From Wolinella sp052170135 (lineage in GTDB: Bacteria > Campylobacterota > Campylobacteria > Campylobacterales > Helicobacteraceae), in assembly GCA_052170135.1 (NCBI GenBank), contig JBQNBC010000020.1, forward strand, positions 1 through 14,428: a stretch of DNA of 14,428 nucleotides, in the 5' to 3' direction. Of the stretch, positions 1-6,605 are shown piece after piece. A model generated the notes under the pieces. It did not search any database and was not told the DNA's origin. It saw nothing but the letters and a program-made list of their open reading frames with translations. The position numbers and the translations under genes are program-made. Numbering within the stretch: the stretch's first letter is position 1; each line of letters begins with the position of its first letter.

Positions 1-278
1 TAAGCCACCCCCCCCCCTCGCTAAGAGAGCTCTTAAAATATAAATCTGCTCCGCTCAATACTTCGCGCCATCCTCTAAAAGCCCTATTTATCGTGTGTTT
101 TAGTCCCTAGCGCTACGCGATAGGAATCCAAAACAAGAAAATATCCCTTCTTAAAGGCTTGGAGTCAGAGATTTAAAAACGGCTTGGAAGTCTCGCCGCT
201 TGGTTGTTAAACATCGCACGATTTAGCTATTTTTTTCTCTTTTTATGTGATACTAATTCGTGATATGGCGAAATTATA
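1..278. other. Gene-poor left edge upstream of the repressor
   Basis: I see no supported gene here. Apart from the C10 tract, the stretch holds a near direct repeat, GGCTTGGAGTC (156-166) and GGCTTGGAAGTC (181-192), with a partial third copy near 198, and a T-rich run at 229-244. TGTGATACT (246-254) could be an extended -10 box for the downstream repressor, giving a start near 261, but there is no matching -35 box and the call is weak. Confidence 0.4.
8..17. repeat. Homopolymeric C10 tract
   Basis: Ten consecutive C residues, read as G10 on the minus strand. Tracts of this length are typical slippage-prone contingency loci in Helicobacter and Campylobacter. In the window the tract is not inside a convincing gene. 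One minus-strand frame (106 down to 2) and one plus-strand frame (4 to 111) run open across it for about 35 codons, which is expected by chance. A gene or promoter controlled by it could lie left of the window edge. Confidence 0.85.
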
Positions 279-300
279 TGACAATATTTTCATATTGTCA
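279..300 (+). promoter_or_regulatory. Probable operator of the S24 repressor (perfect inverted repeat)
   Basis: TGACAATAT (279-287) and ATATTGTCA (292-300) are perfect reverse complements separated by TTTC. The 22-bp palindrome ends 16 bp before the chosen start of the XRE/S24 repressor, where such proteins usually place their autoregulatory operator. A looser pair, TGTCAT (318-323) and ATGACA (338-343), lies just inside the gene. The structure is seen directly; binding by the repressor is inferred from position. Confidence 0.6.
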
Positions 301-316
301 AGGTAAAGGGAAATAT

Positions 317-1042
317 ATGTCATATAAAAATATTGGAATGACAATTAGGACACTTAGAGAAGAGAACGATGTCAGTCAAGAGGAATTAGCTGAAGCAATA
401 GGGGTTTCTAGTAGAACCATAATGAGAGTTGAGAATGGGCAAGCGAATACTATCAAGCTTGAAACCTTGAAAAAAATAGCTTCATTTTTTGGCGTGCATG
501 AAACTTTTTTTATTGATGATAATTTTGATGTTAGCAGCCCCGAAGTGGCTCACAAGATTGACGTTAGTCGTGAAAATTTGACGTTAGTCGCTGACAAATT
601 TGACGTTAGTCCCCCAAACCTTAAACCACAAAATGAGATGATTCAAATCCCTGTGCTTAATCACATTAGTGCTAGTGCTGGAGGTGGTGCGCTCAATGAA
701 TTGCCCGAAGATATCGAGCATCGAGGCTTCACAAAAGAGATACTGCGCGAGAGTTTTGGCATTGCTGGGAACTATCAAGATGTATTTATCATTCACTCTT
801 TTGGCAACTCCATGCACCCTACAATACCGCAAAATACGCTACTCCTAGTGCAAAAGGGAATACCGCAAGAGGGGCAGATATGTGTAGCAAGAATCGGAGC
901 AGAGATGTTTGTAAAGCGTATTGCGAAGTATCCAAAGATTGAGCTTTTGAGTGACAATGACAAATATAAACCTATACCAATCACTGAAGATATGGACTTT
1001 GAGATTATCGGACGAGTGGTGGGATACTTTGGGAGTTTGTGA
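317..1042 (+). CDS. XRE-family HTH / S24 (LexA/CI-like) autocleaving repressor
   Basis: A 241-residue DNA-binding repressor. Residues about 7-60 form a Cro/CI-type helix-turn-helix (EELAEAIGVSSRTIMRVENG), and residues about 110-241 form a LexA-like S24 peptidase. The catalytic pair is visible as Ser165 (GNSMHP) and Lys200 (FVKRI), with a candidate Ala121-Gly122 self-cleavage bond (SASAGG). In this family, RecA-stimulated cleavage relieves repression after DNA damage. I chose the ATG at 317 because a purine-rich AAAGGG lies about 6 bp upstream and homology begins immediately. A GTG at 260 and an ATG at 278 give longer frames, but those run through the likely operator. No integrase or other phage gene is adjacent, so this is an orphan regulator or prophage relic. 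The linker between the two domains is built on repeated DNA (separate entry). The target genes are unknown. Confidence 0.9.
   Translation: MSYKNIGMTIRTLREENDVSQEELAEAIGVSSRTIMRVENGQANTIKLETLKKIASFFGVHETFFIDDNFDVSSPEVAHKIDVSRENLTLVADKFDVSPPNLKPQNEMIQIPVLNHISASAGGGALNELPEDIEHRGFTKEILRESFGIAGNYQDVFIIHSFGNSMHPTIPQNTLLLVQKGIPQEGQICVARIGAEMFVKRIAKYPKIELLSDNDKYKPIPITEDMDFEIIGRVVGYFGSL
525..611 (+). repeat. Four short direct repeats in the repressor linker
   Basis: TTGACGTTAGTCG occurs at 558-570 and 578-590. A copy lacking the last base lies at 600-611, and a diverged copy, TTGATGTTAG, at 525-534. Starts are 33, 20 and 22 bp apart. The third copy is in a different reading frame: the others encode (F/I)DVS, whereas this one reads LTLVA. 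The repetition is therefore a property of the DNA and not of the peptide. Slippage duplication in a tolerant linker or a set of protein-binding sites could explain it. Confidence 0.85.
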
Positions 1043-1090
1043 AAACTTCAAAGGCTCTGAAGCCCTAAAATACGCATTTTTGAAGTTTTT
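1042..1090 (+). terminator. Hairpin terminator of the S24 repressor gene
   Basis: An 11-bp perfect inverted repeat (AAAACTTCAAA at 1042-1052, TTTGAAGTTTT at 1079-1089) starts at the last base of the stop codon. It encloses a small GC-rich hairpin, GGCT-CTGA-AGCC (1053-1064). The 3' arm ends in five T residues, so an intrinsic terminator is plausible. The outer stem is AT-rich with a 26-nt interior, which lowers certainty. Confidence 0.5.
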
Positions 1091-1119
1091 CGCGTAAATT
1101 TTGAAGTTTTATTGAAGTT
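1044..1119. repeat. TTGAAGTT repeat cluster
   Basis: TTGAAGTT occurs as direct copies at 1080-1087, 1101-1108 and 1112-1119, and inverted (AACTTCAA) at 1044-1051. The direct copies start 21 and 11 bp apart, close to two turns and one turn of the helix. The first direct copy is also the 3' arm of the terminator-like hairpin. The function is unknown. Confidence 0.7.
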
Positions 1120-1132
1120 AAAAGATACAGAA

Positions 1133-1156
1133 TGCAAAAAATGCGCGATTTTTGCA
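1133..1156. repeat. AT-rich inverted repeat in the spacer
   Basis: TGCAAAAA (1133-1140) and TTTTTGCA (1149-1156) are perfect reverse complements around an 8-nt GC-rich loop (ATGCGCGA), followed by AATTTTTC. It may act as a second terminator or simply reflect AT-rich spacer sequence. The surrounding stretch from 1043 to 1282 holds no gene that I can support. Confidence 0.45.
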
Positions 1157-1282
1157 AATTTTTCAAACAAGCTTCTTATTTTTTACCTTGTAAAAACTGC
1201 ACTAAATAAAAGCTGTGGTATCGCTATTTGCGAGCTTACATGCTCTTTTTATCATAACAGACATTTTTTACATTTTGCATGA

Positions 1283-1575
1283 GATTTATCACATGTCATC
1301 TATAATCTCGCACAGAACGCGCTAAAATATTCCTGTAATGAGGTAATTATACGCATCTCCTCTGACATGATTTTGGTCGTGGATAGTGGCGATGGGATAG
1401 ATGAGATGGAGTTCAATAAGCTTGCAAAAGCGATTTTACCGTGCAAGAAGCCACCAGTGGGAAACTTCGCTAGGGCTATCTTTTTATCGTGAAAGAGATT
1501 CTTGAGCTTTATGACACAAGTCTAGAGGTTAAAAGCAGGCTAAACCATGGCTCGATATTTGTCTTTAAGATATAA
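1283..1575 (+). pseudogene. Decayed C-terminal half of a sensor histidine kinase
   Basis: Reading the frame from 1283 gives HVIYNLAQNALKYS, an N box, then LVVDSGDGID, a G1 box, and stops at a TGA at 1490-1492. The rest of the ATPase domain continues in other frames: SLGLS, like a G2 box, around 1467-1481, then FIVKEILELYD and a GSIFVFKI tail in a third frame that ends at TAA 1573-1575. The fragment therefore carries at least two frame disruptions. It lacks the N-terminal sensor, the membrane part and the phosphoacceptor His region; an in-frame TGA lies immediately upstream at 1280-1282. The tail ends 11 nt before nnr, as expected for a former upstream operon partner. From memory, H. pylori has the crdRS two-component genes beside an nnr-like gene (HP1363-HP1365), which would fit, but the identity of the ancestor is inference. 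Confidence 0.8.
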
Positions 1576-1586
1576 GGGGGATTTTG

Positions 1587-2969
1587 ATGTATCCGATTTT
1601 TGCTGATATTCCGCTACTTGATAGTTTTGCTCGCGAGAAGCTTTTGATGCCTAGCGAGATTCTAATGGAGAATGCCGCTCGTAGCATGGCCGAGATTATA
1701 CGTGCGCGATTTAGGGCATCTAGCGTGGTGCAAATAGTCGCTGGTAGCGGGAACAATGGTGCAGATGGAATCGCGCTTGCACGAATGCTTTGTGGCGAAT
1801 ATCGCGTACGACTTTCACTCCCGCTTGGTATCAAAAGCGAGCTAGGAAGTCTGCAGCTAGAGCGAGCTAAGGCTGCAGGAATTGTGCCAAGTGAGAGTTT
1901 GGGGTATTGCGATGTGCTTGTAGATTCTCTCTTTGGTTCTGGGTTGTCACGTGATTTGGGGCTTGATTCTTTGGGAATTATCAATGAGATGAATAGCATG
2001 AAGTGTTACAAGCTTGCTTGTGATATACCAAGCGGGCTTGATTCTTTAGGGAATCCACGCCCATTAGCATTTATCGCTAATTCTACTTGTGCTATGGGTG
2101 CGATACCTATATCGCTACTAAATGATGCTGCAAAACCTTATGTCGGGGAGATTGTCGTGGGGAATTTAGGAATCGCCCGAAGTCTCTATGAACGCTGTGT
2201 GGGTGCTAGTGGATTTTTGCTTACCGAGGGTGATTTGCGCTTGCCATCTAGAGTGCGAGTTGATTCTCACAAGGGAAACTATGGGCATGTTGCAGTGGTA
2301 GCTGGAGAGCAGGGCGGTGCGAGCGTTATGAGTGCACTTAGTGCGTTACGATTTGGAGCCGGGCTTGTTAGCTTGGTTGGCGAGTGCGAAGGTGCGCCGT
2401 ATGAGATTATGAAGCGTGATGAGATCCCGAGCAATACAACTGCTATCGTATGTGGTATGGGGCTAGGCAATAGGAGCGTACCAGGCGAAGTCTATCAGCT
2501 GCCTAGTGTGCTTGATGCAGACATGTTTGCTAGAGATGAGATGATTGAAATTCTCGCGCACAATAAGAATTTGGTGCTAACGCCTCATCCAAAGGAGTTT
2601 GCGCTACTGCTTAGGAATTTGGGCATTGCAAATCTGAGTGTCGATGAGGTGCAAAGAGATAGATTTGCACTTGCGATTGAGTTTAGCAGACGGTATACAG
2701 ATGCGACACTACTGCTAAAAGGGGCAAATGTCATACTCGCGCAAAATAGCATGCTTTATGTAAATACTCTAGGTAGCGCGAGGCTGGCAAAGGGTGGTAG
2801 CGGTGATGTGCTAGCGGGAATCATTGGCGCGCTTTTGGCGCAAGGATACTCGCCACTGGAAGCATCTATACATGGCTCACTTGCGCATACGCTTGCATCA
2901 AATAGGGCTAAAGTAGCGGACTACGCACTTAGTCCGATAGATATTATTGATGGGCTTACAAGGCTTTAG
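1587..2969 (+). CDS. nnr: Bifunctional NAD(P)H-hydrate epimerase / ADP-dependent NAD(P)H-hydrate dehydratase
   Basis: A 460-residue metabolite-repair enzyme. It epimerises and dehydrates damaged NAD(P)H hydrates back to NAD(P)H in the cytosol. The N-terminal YjeF_N epimerase domain (about 1-205) carries the GSGNNGADG motif near residues 53-61. The C-terminal ribokinase-like dehydratase domain (about 210-460) carries KGNYGHVAVVAG near 229, TPHPKEF near 332-338, LLLKGANVIL, and the nucleotide-binding GGSGDVLAG near 403-411. Both halves look complete, and the length is normal for the fused form. I chose the ATG at 1587, preceded by a strong AAGGGGG at 1574-1580; a TTG at 1584 is too close to that site. 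It lies directly behind the histidine-kinase remnant and may once have been co-transcribed with it. Confidence 0.95.
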   Translation: MYPIFADIPLLDSFAREKLLMPSEILMENAARSMAEIIRARFRASSVVQIVAGSGNNGADGIALARMLCGEYRVRLSLPLGIKSELGSLQLERAKAAGIVPSESLGYCDVLVDSLFGSGLSRDLGLDSLGIINEMNSMKCYKLACDIPSGLDSLGNPRPLAFIANSTCAMGAIPISLLNDAAKPYVGEIVVGNLGIARSLYERCVGASGFLLTEGDLRLPSRVRVDSHKGNYGHVAVVAGEQGGASVMSALSALRFGAGLVSLVGECEGAPYEIMKRDEIPSNTTAIVCGMGLGNRSVPGEVYQLPSVLDADMFARDEMIEILAHNKNLVLTPHPKEFALLLRNLGIANLSVDEVQRDRFALAIEFSRRYTDATLLLKGANVILAQNSMLYVNTLGSARLAKGGSGDVLAGIIGALLAQGYSPLEASIHGSLAHTLASNRAKVADYALSPIDIIDGLTRL

Positions 2970-2982
2970 AGGGATTAGCTTG

Positions 2983-3006
2983 TGCACAGAAGCGTGCAGG
3001 ATTCTT
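2983..3006 (+). terminator. Possible terminator after nnr
   Basis: TGCAC (2983-2987) and GTGCA (2994-2998) form a 5-bp stem with the loop AGAAGC. GGATTCTTTTT follows. It lies 13 nt behind the nnr stop on the correct strand. The stem is short and the T-run is offset by a few bases, so this is tentative. Confidence 0.4.
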
Positions 3007-3205
3007 TTTGGTGTAGTTTTTAGAATGGCTTTTGACACTGCAGGGTAGATGCTATTACTATTAAGGTGCGGTGGCTTTATGACTAGGGCTGATGGCTCTA
3101 TTCTTTAATTGGGTATTGTGGTGCGTGGTTTGGTTGTGCATATATGGCTAAGCATGATAAGCGCGGAACCAGGAGGGCGAATCTTTGTAATTGATCGGTA
3201 GTTTC

Positions 3206-4123
3206 TCATCCTAAGTGCTTTCTGTGGCACATAAGACAGCTTGAGATCGTATCGATAAAAGCATCATTTTTGCGATCTTTGAGATAGGCTAGGTATAGCT
3301 TGCGCTTTAGCTTGCAGCCACGTATTTTTGCCTCATACAATAGACCGTTGTCTATGTCATCTTGCACTACATACTTGGAAAGAATTGCTGTTGTTGGACG
3401 ATCGGAATTTTCTGGATATACTGGGCTTTTTAGCACCGTGTACTTTACGCTTGTTGAGCTGCTTACGACACCTTTTATATTAAAAGTAGTGCAGTCGATT
3501 CCTATGTCGTCTAGTGTTTCGTTGATAATTCGGCGTGTGTTGCTACCCCACTCGCGACATACCCATGCATATGATAATAAATCCTCTTTTTTTACGTTAC
3601 GTGGAAGTTTTGAATTACTAAATAGCACAAACTCATCTTCTAGCCATTCTCGATAGACGACATTGTCTTTGAATACTGGTGATTCTATTAGTGCGATATC
3701 TATTTGTTTTTCTAAAAGTGCATTGATTATATTGTCTGACGTATCGATTTTTACGAAAACATCATTTTTTATCATATCTTTTATGTTTGCAATGCAATTT
3801 GGAAGTATATAGTTGCCTATGGTAAATGATGCGCCTATATTAAAAGATACATCTTTTTTTATGATTTTCATCGCCTCTTTTTCGGCTGTGATTATTGCAC
3901 GCTCAAGGCGTAGAGCTATGGTTAGGAGTTTTTCACCATCTTTTGTTAGCTTGATACCATTTTTCTTGCGCTCAATAATTCTTGTATCTAGATATTCCTC
4001 GATATATTTTATCTGCTGTGTTACCGCCGGTTGGGAGATGCCTAGTTTTGCGGAGGCTTTTGAAAAGCTCTTTTCGCGTACCACGATTAGAAAGGTTTCT
4101 AGCTTTACAAAGTCCTTTAGCAT
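3206..4123 (-). CDS. LysR-family transcriptional regulator
   Basis: A 305-residue regulator. The N-terminal winged helix-turn-helix (residues about 5-63) is classic LysR: FLIVVREKSFSKASAKLGIS, then QPAVTQQIKYIEEYL and LTKDGEKLL. The remaining part (about 90-295) fits the periplasmic-binding-protein-like effector domain, with FNIGASFTIGNYILP at its start and DIALIE near the end of the first lobe. Members activate or repress nearby or divergent genes in response to a small molecule, which cannot be named here. The start at 4123 is supported by AGGAG 8 bp upstream on the minus strand. It is divergent from uvrD with a 111-bp gap; an autoregulatory site there is expected but not proven. It resembles the LysR proteins of Campylobacter and Helicobacter in general form. 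I do not recognise a specific orthologue. Confidence 0.9.
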   Translation of the reverse strand: MLKDFVKLETFLIVVREKSFSKASAKLGISQPAVTQQIKYIEEYLDTRIIERKKNGIKLTKDGEKLLTIALRLERAIITAEKEAMKIIKKDVSFNIGASFTIGNYILPNCIANIKDMIKNDVFVKIDTSDNIINALLEKQIDIALIESPVFKDNVVYREWLEDEFVLFSNSKLPRNVKKEDLLSYAWVCREWGSNTRRIINETLDDIGIDCTTFNIKGVVSSSTSVKYTVLKSPVYPENSDRPTTAILSKYVVQDDIDNGLLYEAKIRGCKLKRKLYLAYLKDRKNDAFIDTISSCLMCHRKHLG

Positions 4124-4159
4124 AAGCCACTCCTGTGTAAATAATAAAAAAATACTAAC

Positions 4160-4165
4160 ATTCTA
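4160..4165 (-). promoter_or_regulatory. Probable -10 box of the LysR gene
   Basis: Read on the minus strand, the sequence is CTGATAGAAT, an extended -10 (TG, then TAGAAT), about 36 bp before the LysR start codon. No recognisable -35 box is present, which is usual for the housekeeping sigma factor of this class. Assigned by pattern only. Confidence 0.4.
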
Positions 4166-4198
4166 TCAGAAAAATAAAAGGTAGTAAATTCTTTTAGC

Positions 4199-4204
4199 TA
4201 TAAT
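4199..4204 (+). promoter_or_regulatory. -10 box of uvrD (TATAAT)
   Basis: A consensus TATAAT lies in TTTTAGCTATAATC, with T-rich sequence just upstream. It would start transcription near 4211 and leave a short leader of about 24 nt before the uvrD ATG. The Shine-Dalgarno sequence in that leader is weak (GGGAA). Confidence 0.6.
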
Positions 4205-4234
4205 CTAGCCTAATTTTATGCCTTTGGGAACACT

Positions 4235-6277
4235 ATGCGACATTTTTTAGATGATTTAAATTCAGCACAAAGAGAAGCCGCTATGCATCTTGAGAATCCA
4301 CTCTTGATTCTCGCGGGAGCTGGTAGTGGCAAGACAAAAACAATTACTGCGCGCCTTGCATATCTTATCGAAGGGCTTGGGATTCCTCCCTCAAATACAC
4401 TTACACTGACGTTTACAAATAAAGCAGCTGCGGAGATGCGTGAGCGTGCTCTTAGGTTGATTTGCAATAAGGAAATGCATCCACCATTGCTCTGTACATT
4501 TCATAAATTTGGATTGCTATTTTTGAAGTTTCACATCACACGTCTATCGCGAAAGGCGAACTTTGTACTCATAGATAGCGATGACAAGAGGCGGATTCTC
4601 AAAAATATAAACGACGAATTACATGTTAAGTTTGTCGATAGTGAGATTTCACGTATGAAAAACTGGCTCATCTCTCCTGATGAAGCGGCTCTTAGTGCAC
4701 AAGATAAAAACTATAAACTAATCGCCTCGATCTATAAGAAGTATGAGGAGTTTTTGCTAGATAAAAATATGGTTGATTTCGATGATCTTTTAGCTTTGAC
4801 GCTGAAGATTTTGGAGCAGGATTCTTCTCTTTGTGATGAAATAAGCCAAAGGTATCAATACATAATGGTCGATGAGTATCAAGACACAAATGAGTTGCAA
4901 TACAAGCTTCTGCAAAAGCTCTGTAAAACACACAAGAATCTATGTGTAGTGGGTGATGATGATCAGAGTATTTATGGTTGGCGTGGGGCAAATATCAACC
5001 ATATTTTGGACTTTCCAAAGCATTTTGATGGTGCAAAAGTGATACGTCTTGAGGAGAATTATCGCTCGACTGAGCCGATTCTTGATGCGGCGAATCGTCT
5101 TATTGAATTCAATAAAGGGCGACTTGGTAAGACGCTAAAAAGCGTGAGGGGAAAGGGCGAGGCGATAGAGATTTTGGAGTCTGGTGATGAGGGCGAGGAG
5201 GCACAGAGGATCGCTAAAAAAATCCGTTCCCTGCTTGATAGCGGTGTATTGCCAAGTGATATTGCTGTACTTTTTCGTTTAAATGCGCTATCTAGATCGC
5301 TTGAAGAGGGCTTTAATAGAGCGCAGATTCCTTATAAACTTGTTGGTGCTGTGCGATTTTATGAGCGGAGCGAGATTAAGGATATTTTGAGTTACTTCAG
5401 ACTTATTGTCAATCCGCATGATGATTTTTCTCTTGCAAGAATCATAAATCGTCCAAAGCGTGGAATTGGCAAAGTGACTCAAGATAAGCTCGTCTCGTTC
5501 GCAGAATCTAGCAATACGTCTATATATACATTGGTAAAAAATGGTGGTTTGCGTGAGATTTTGAGTGCAAAAAATCATGATACATTGCAGGAGTTTTTCT
5601 CTCAAATTGAGGAGTTGCGGGCTACATTGGAAGAATCTACGCTTAGATTTCTTGATCGCTTTGATGAGTTAATTGAGCTAAAAGAGGCATTTGATAGTCC
5701 AAGGGAGACAATTGATCGCGTCTCAAATATCGAGGAATTTTACGGTGTTTTCCGTGACTACGTGATAAATAATCCACTCTCGAATCTCGAGGATTTTTTA
5801 AATGACTTGTCGCTAAAGAGTGATCAAGATGAGCTTGGTGATAGCTTTGTCTCATGCATGAGTGTGCATGCGAGCAAGGGCTTGGAGTTTGAGCATCTTT
5901 TTATTGTTGGATTTGAGGAGGGATTCTTTCCAATGATACGTGAAGGGAGCGACCTAGAAGAGGAGCGCAGACTAGGCTATGTCGCTCTCACACGTGCCAA
6001 AAGCACACTGTGTGTGAGTTATGTGCACTCTAGGTTTTACAGAGGCAAGCGTACGGAGCTTGTGAAGTCTAGATTCTTAAAAGAGTGTGGATTGCTCGAG
6101 GGGAGTTTGGTGCTTGAAAAGCGCAGTAATTTTAAAAAAGGCGATCTTGTCGTGCATAAAATATTTGGAATTGGGCGCGTGAGTGAAGTGAATAGTGCTG
6201 GTAAAGAATTTAAGCTAAAGATTAACTTTAGCGGAATAGTGCGTGAGATACTTTCATCTTATGTGACTAAGGCGTAG
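4235..6277 (+). CDS. uvrD: UvrD/PcrA-type superfamily 1A DNA helicase
   Basis: A 680-residue 3'-5' helicase that unwinds DNA in nucleotide excision repair and removes proteins or recombination intermediates from DNA. The motifs appear in order: Q motif (LNSAQREAA, Gln12), Walker A AGAGSGKT (27-34), Ia TFTNKAAAEMRER, II DEYQ (213-216), III GDDDQSIYGWRG (about 240-251), IV EENYRST, V SVHASKGLEFEHLF and VI RRLGYVALTRAK (about 575). The C-terminal 50 residues (KKGDLVVHKIFGIGRV...) fit the Tudor-like domain that contacts RNA polymerase in PcrA/UvrD. All catalytic motifs are intact. From memory the H. pylori UvrD (HP1478) is almost the same length. It is transcribed alone from the promoter at 4199, divergently from the LysR gene. 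Confidence 0.95.
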   Translation: MRHFLDDLNSAQREAAMHLENPLLILAGAGSGKTKTITARLAYLIEGLGIPPSNTLTLTFTNKAAAEMRERALRLICNKEMHPPLLCTFHKFGLLFLKFHITRLSRKANFVLIDSDDKRRILKNINDELHVKFVDSEISRMKNWLISPDEAALSAQDKNYKLIASIYKKYEEFLLDKNMVDFDDLLALTLKILEQDSSLCDEISQRYQYIMVDEYQDTNELQYKLLQKLCKTHKNLCVVGDDDQSIYGWRGANINHILDFPKHFDGAKVIRLEENYRSTEPILDAANRLIEFNKGRLGKTLKSVRGKGEAIEILESGDEGEEAQRIAKKIRSLLDSGVLPSDIAVLFRLNALSRSLEEGFNRAQIPYKLVGAVRFYERSEIKDILSYFRLIVNPHDDFSLARIINRPKRGIGKVTQDKLVSFAESSNTSIYTLVKNGGLREILSAKNHDTLQEFFSQIEELRATLEESTLRFLDRFDELIELKEAFDSPRETIDRVSNIEEFYGVFRDYVINNPLSNLEDFLNDLSLKSDQDELGDSFVSCMSVHASKGLEFEHLFIVGFEEGFFPMIREGSDLEEERRLGYVALTRAKSTLCVSYVHSRFYRGKRTELVKSRFLKECGLLEGSLVLEKRSNFKKGDLVVHKIFGIGRVSEVNSAGKEFKLKINFSGIVREILSSYVTKA

Positions 6278-6575
6278 AATAGTTTATTTGGCTGTGCATT
6301 TGGCTCATGGCTATGGCTTTTGAGCTTACATATTGCAAGCAAGCGACTTTATAGCTTTATAGGTGGCGTGTGGAGCGGAGTTTGGAGCTTGCTGTCAAAG
6401 CTTTGCCTGTCTATTGTTTGTTGTATGCTATGTAGACTCGCAAATGGAAACTGTTTTGGGAATTTAATTTTAGGCTTGAAGCTTAAATATGCAATTGACG
6501 TCTTTGCTGGTATTGTGGGAATGTTTAAATGTGGCAATAATTTTAAAATGAATGTAATTGGCTATTAATAAAGGG
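6278..6575. other. Gene-free convergent spacer between uvrD and the chemoreceptor operon
   Basis: An 82-codon frame crosses this stretch (6320-6568) but begins at a TTG without a ribosome site and has an odd Cys-rich, hydrophobic composition, so I do not call a gene. By hand count the plus strand has about 76 G and 35 C here. An imperfect palindrome, TTTAGGCTTGAAGCTTAAA, lies at 6469-6487 and could help to terminate uvrD. Nothing else was recognised. Confidence 0.5.
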
Positions 6576-6600
6576 CACGACAGACGTGGCGTCTGCCGTG
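6576..6600 (-). terminator. Hairpin at the end of the chemoreceptor operon
   Basis: CACGACAGACG (6576-6586) pairs with CGTCTGCCGTG (6590-6600) around a 3-nt loop, with a single mismatch in 11 bp. It starts 5 nt after the chemoreceptor stop codon on the minus strand. The following sequence is CCCTTTATT, so the U-tract is short. The position and strength suggest a terminator or an mRNA 3'-end stabiliser, and it may serve both converging transcripts. Confidence 0.65.
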
Positions 6601-6605
6601 GATTC

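Noticed and set aside
260..316. N-terminal extension of the S24 repressor from GTG 260
   Set aside because: It would be read through the likely operator, lacks family similarity, and the ATG at 317 has a better ribosome site.
525..611. CRISPR array
   Set aside because: The repeats are 10-13 bp, spacers are under 25 bp, and the stretch lies inside a protein-coding linker with no cas genes nearby.
317..1042. Complete prophage around the S24 repressor
   Set aside because: No integrase, Cro, excisionase or structural gene is visible. The right neighbours are a kinase relic and the housekeeping gene nnr.
1080..1300. Replication origin
   Set aside because: AT-rich with short repeats, but no cluster of DnaA boxes and no dnaA or other replication gene nearby.
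1565..1999. Minus-strand 144-codon frame antisense to nnr
   Set aside because: A shadow of the nnr reading frame, rich in Ser, Arg and Pro with no motif. The sense frame has all family motifs.
6320..6568. Plus-strand 82-codon frame in the uvrD-chemoreceptor spacer
   Set aside because: TTG start, no ribosome site, unusual Cys-rich composition, and no recognisable family.
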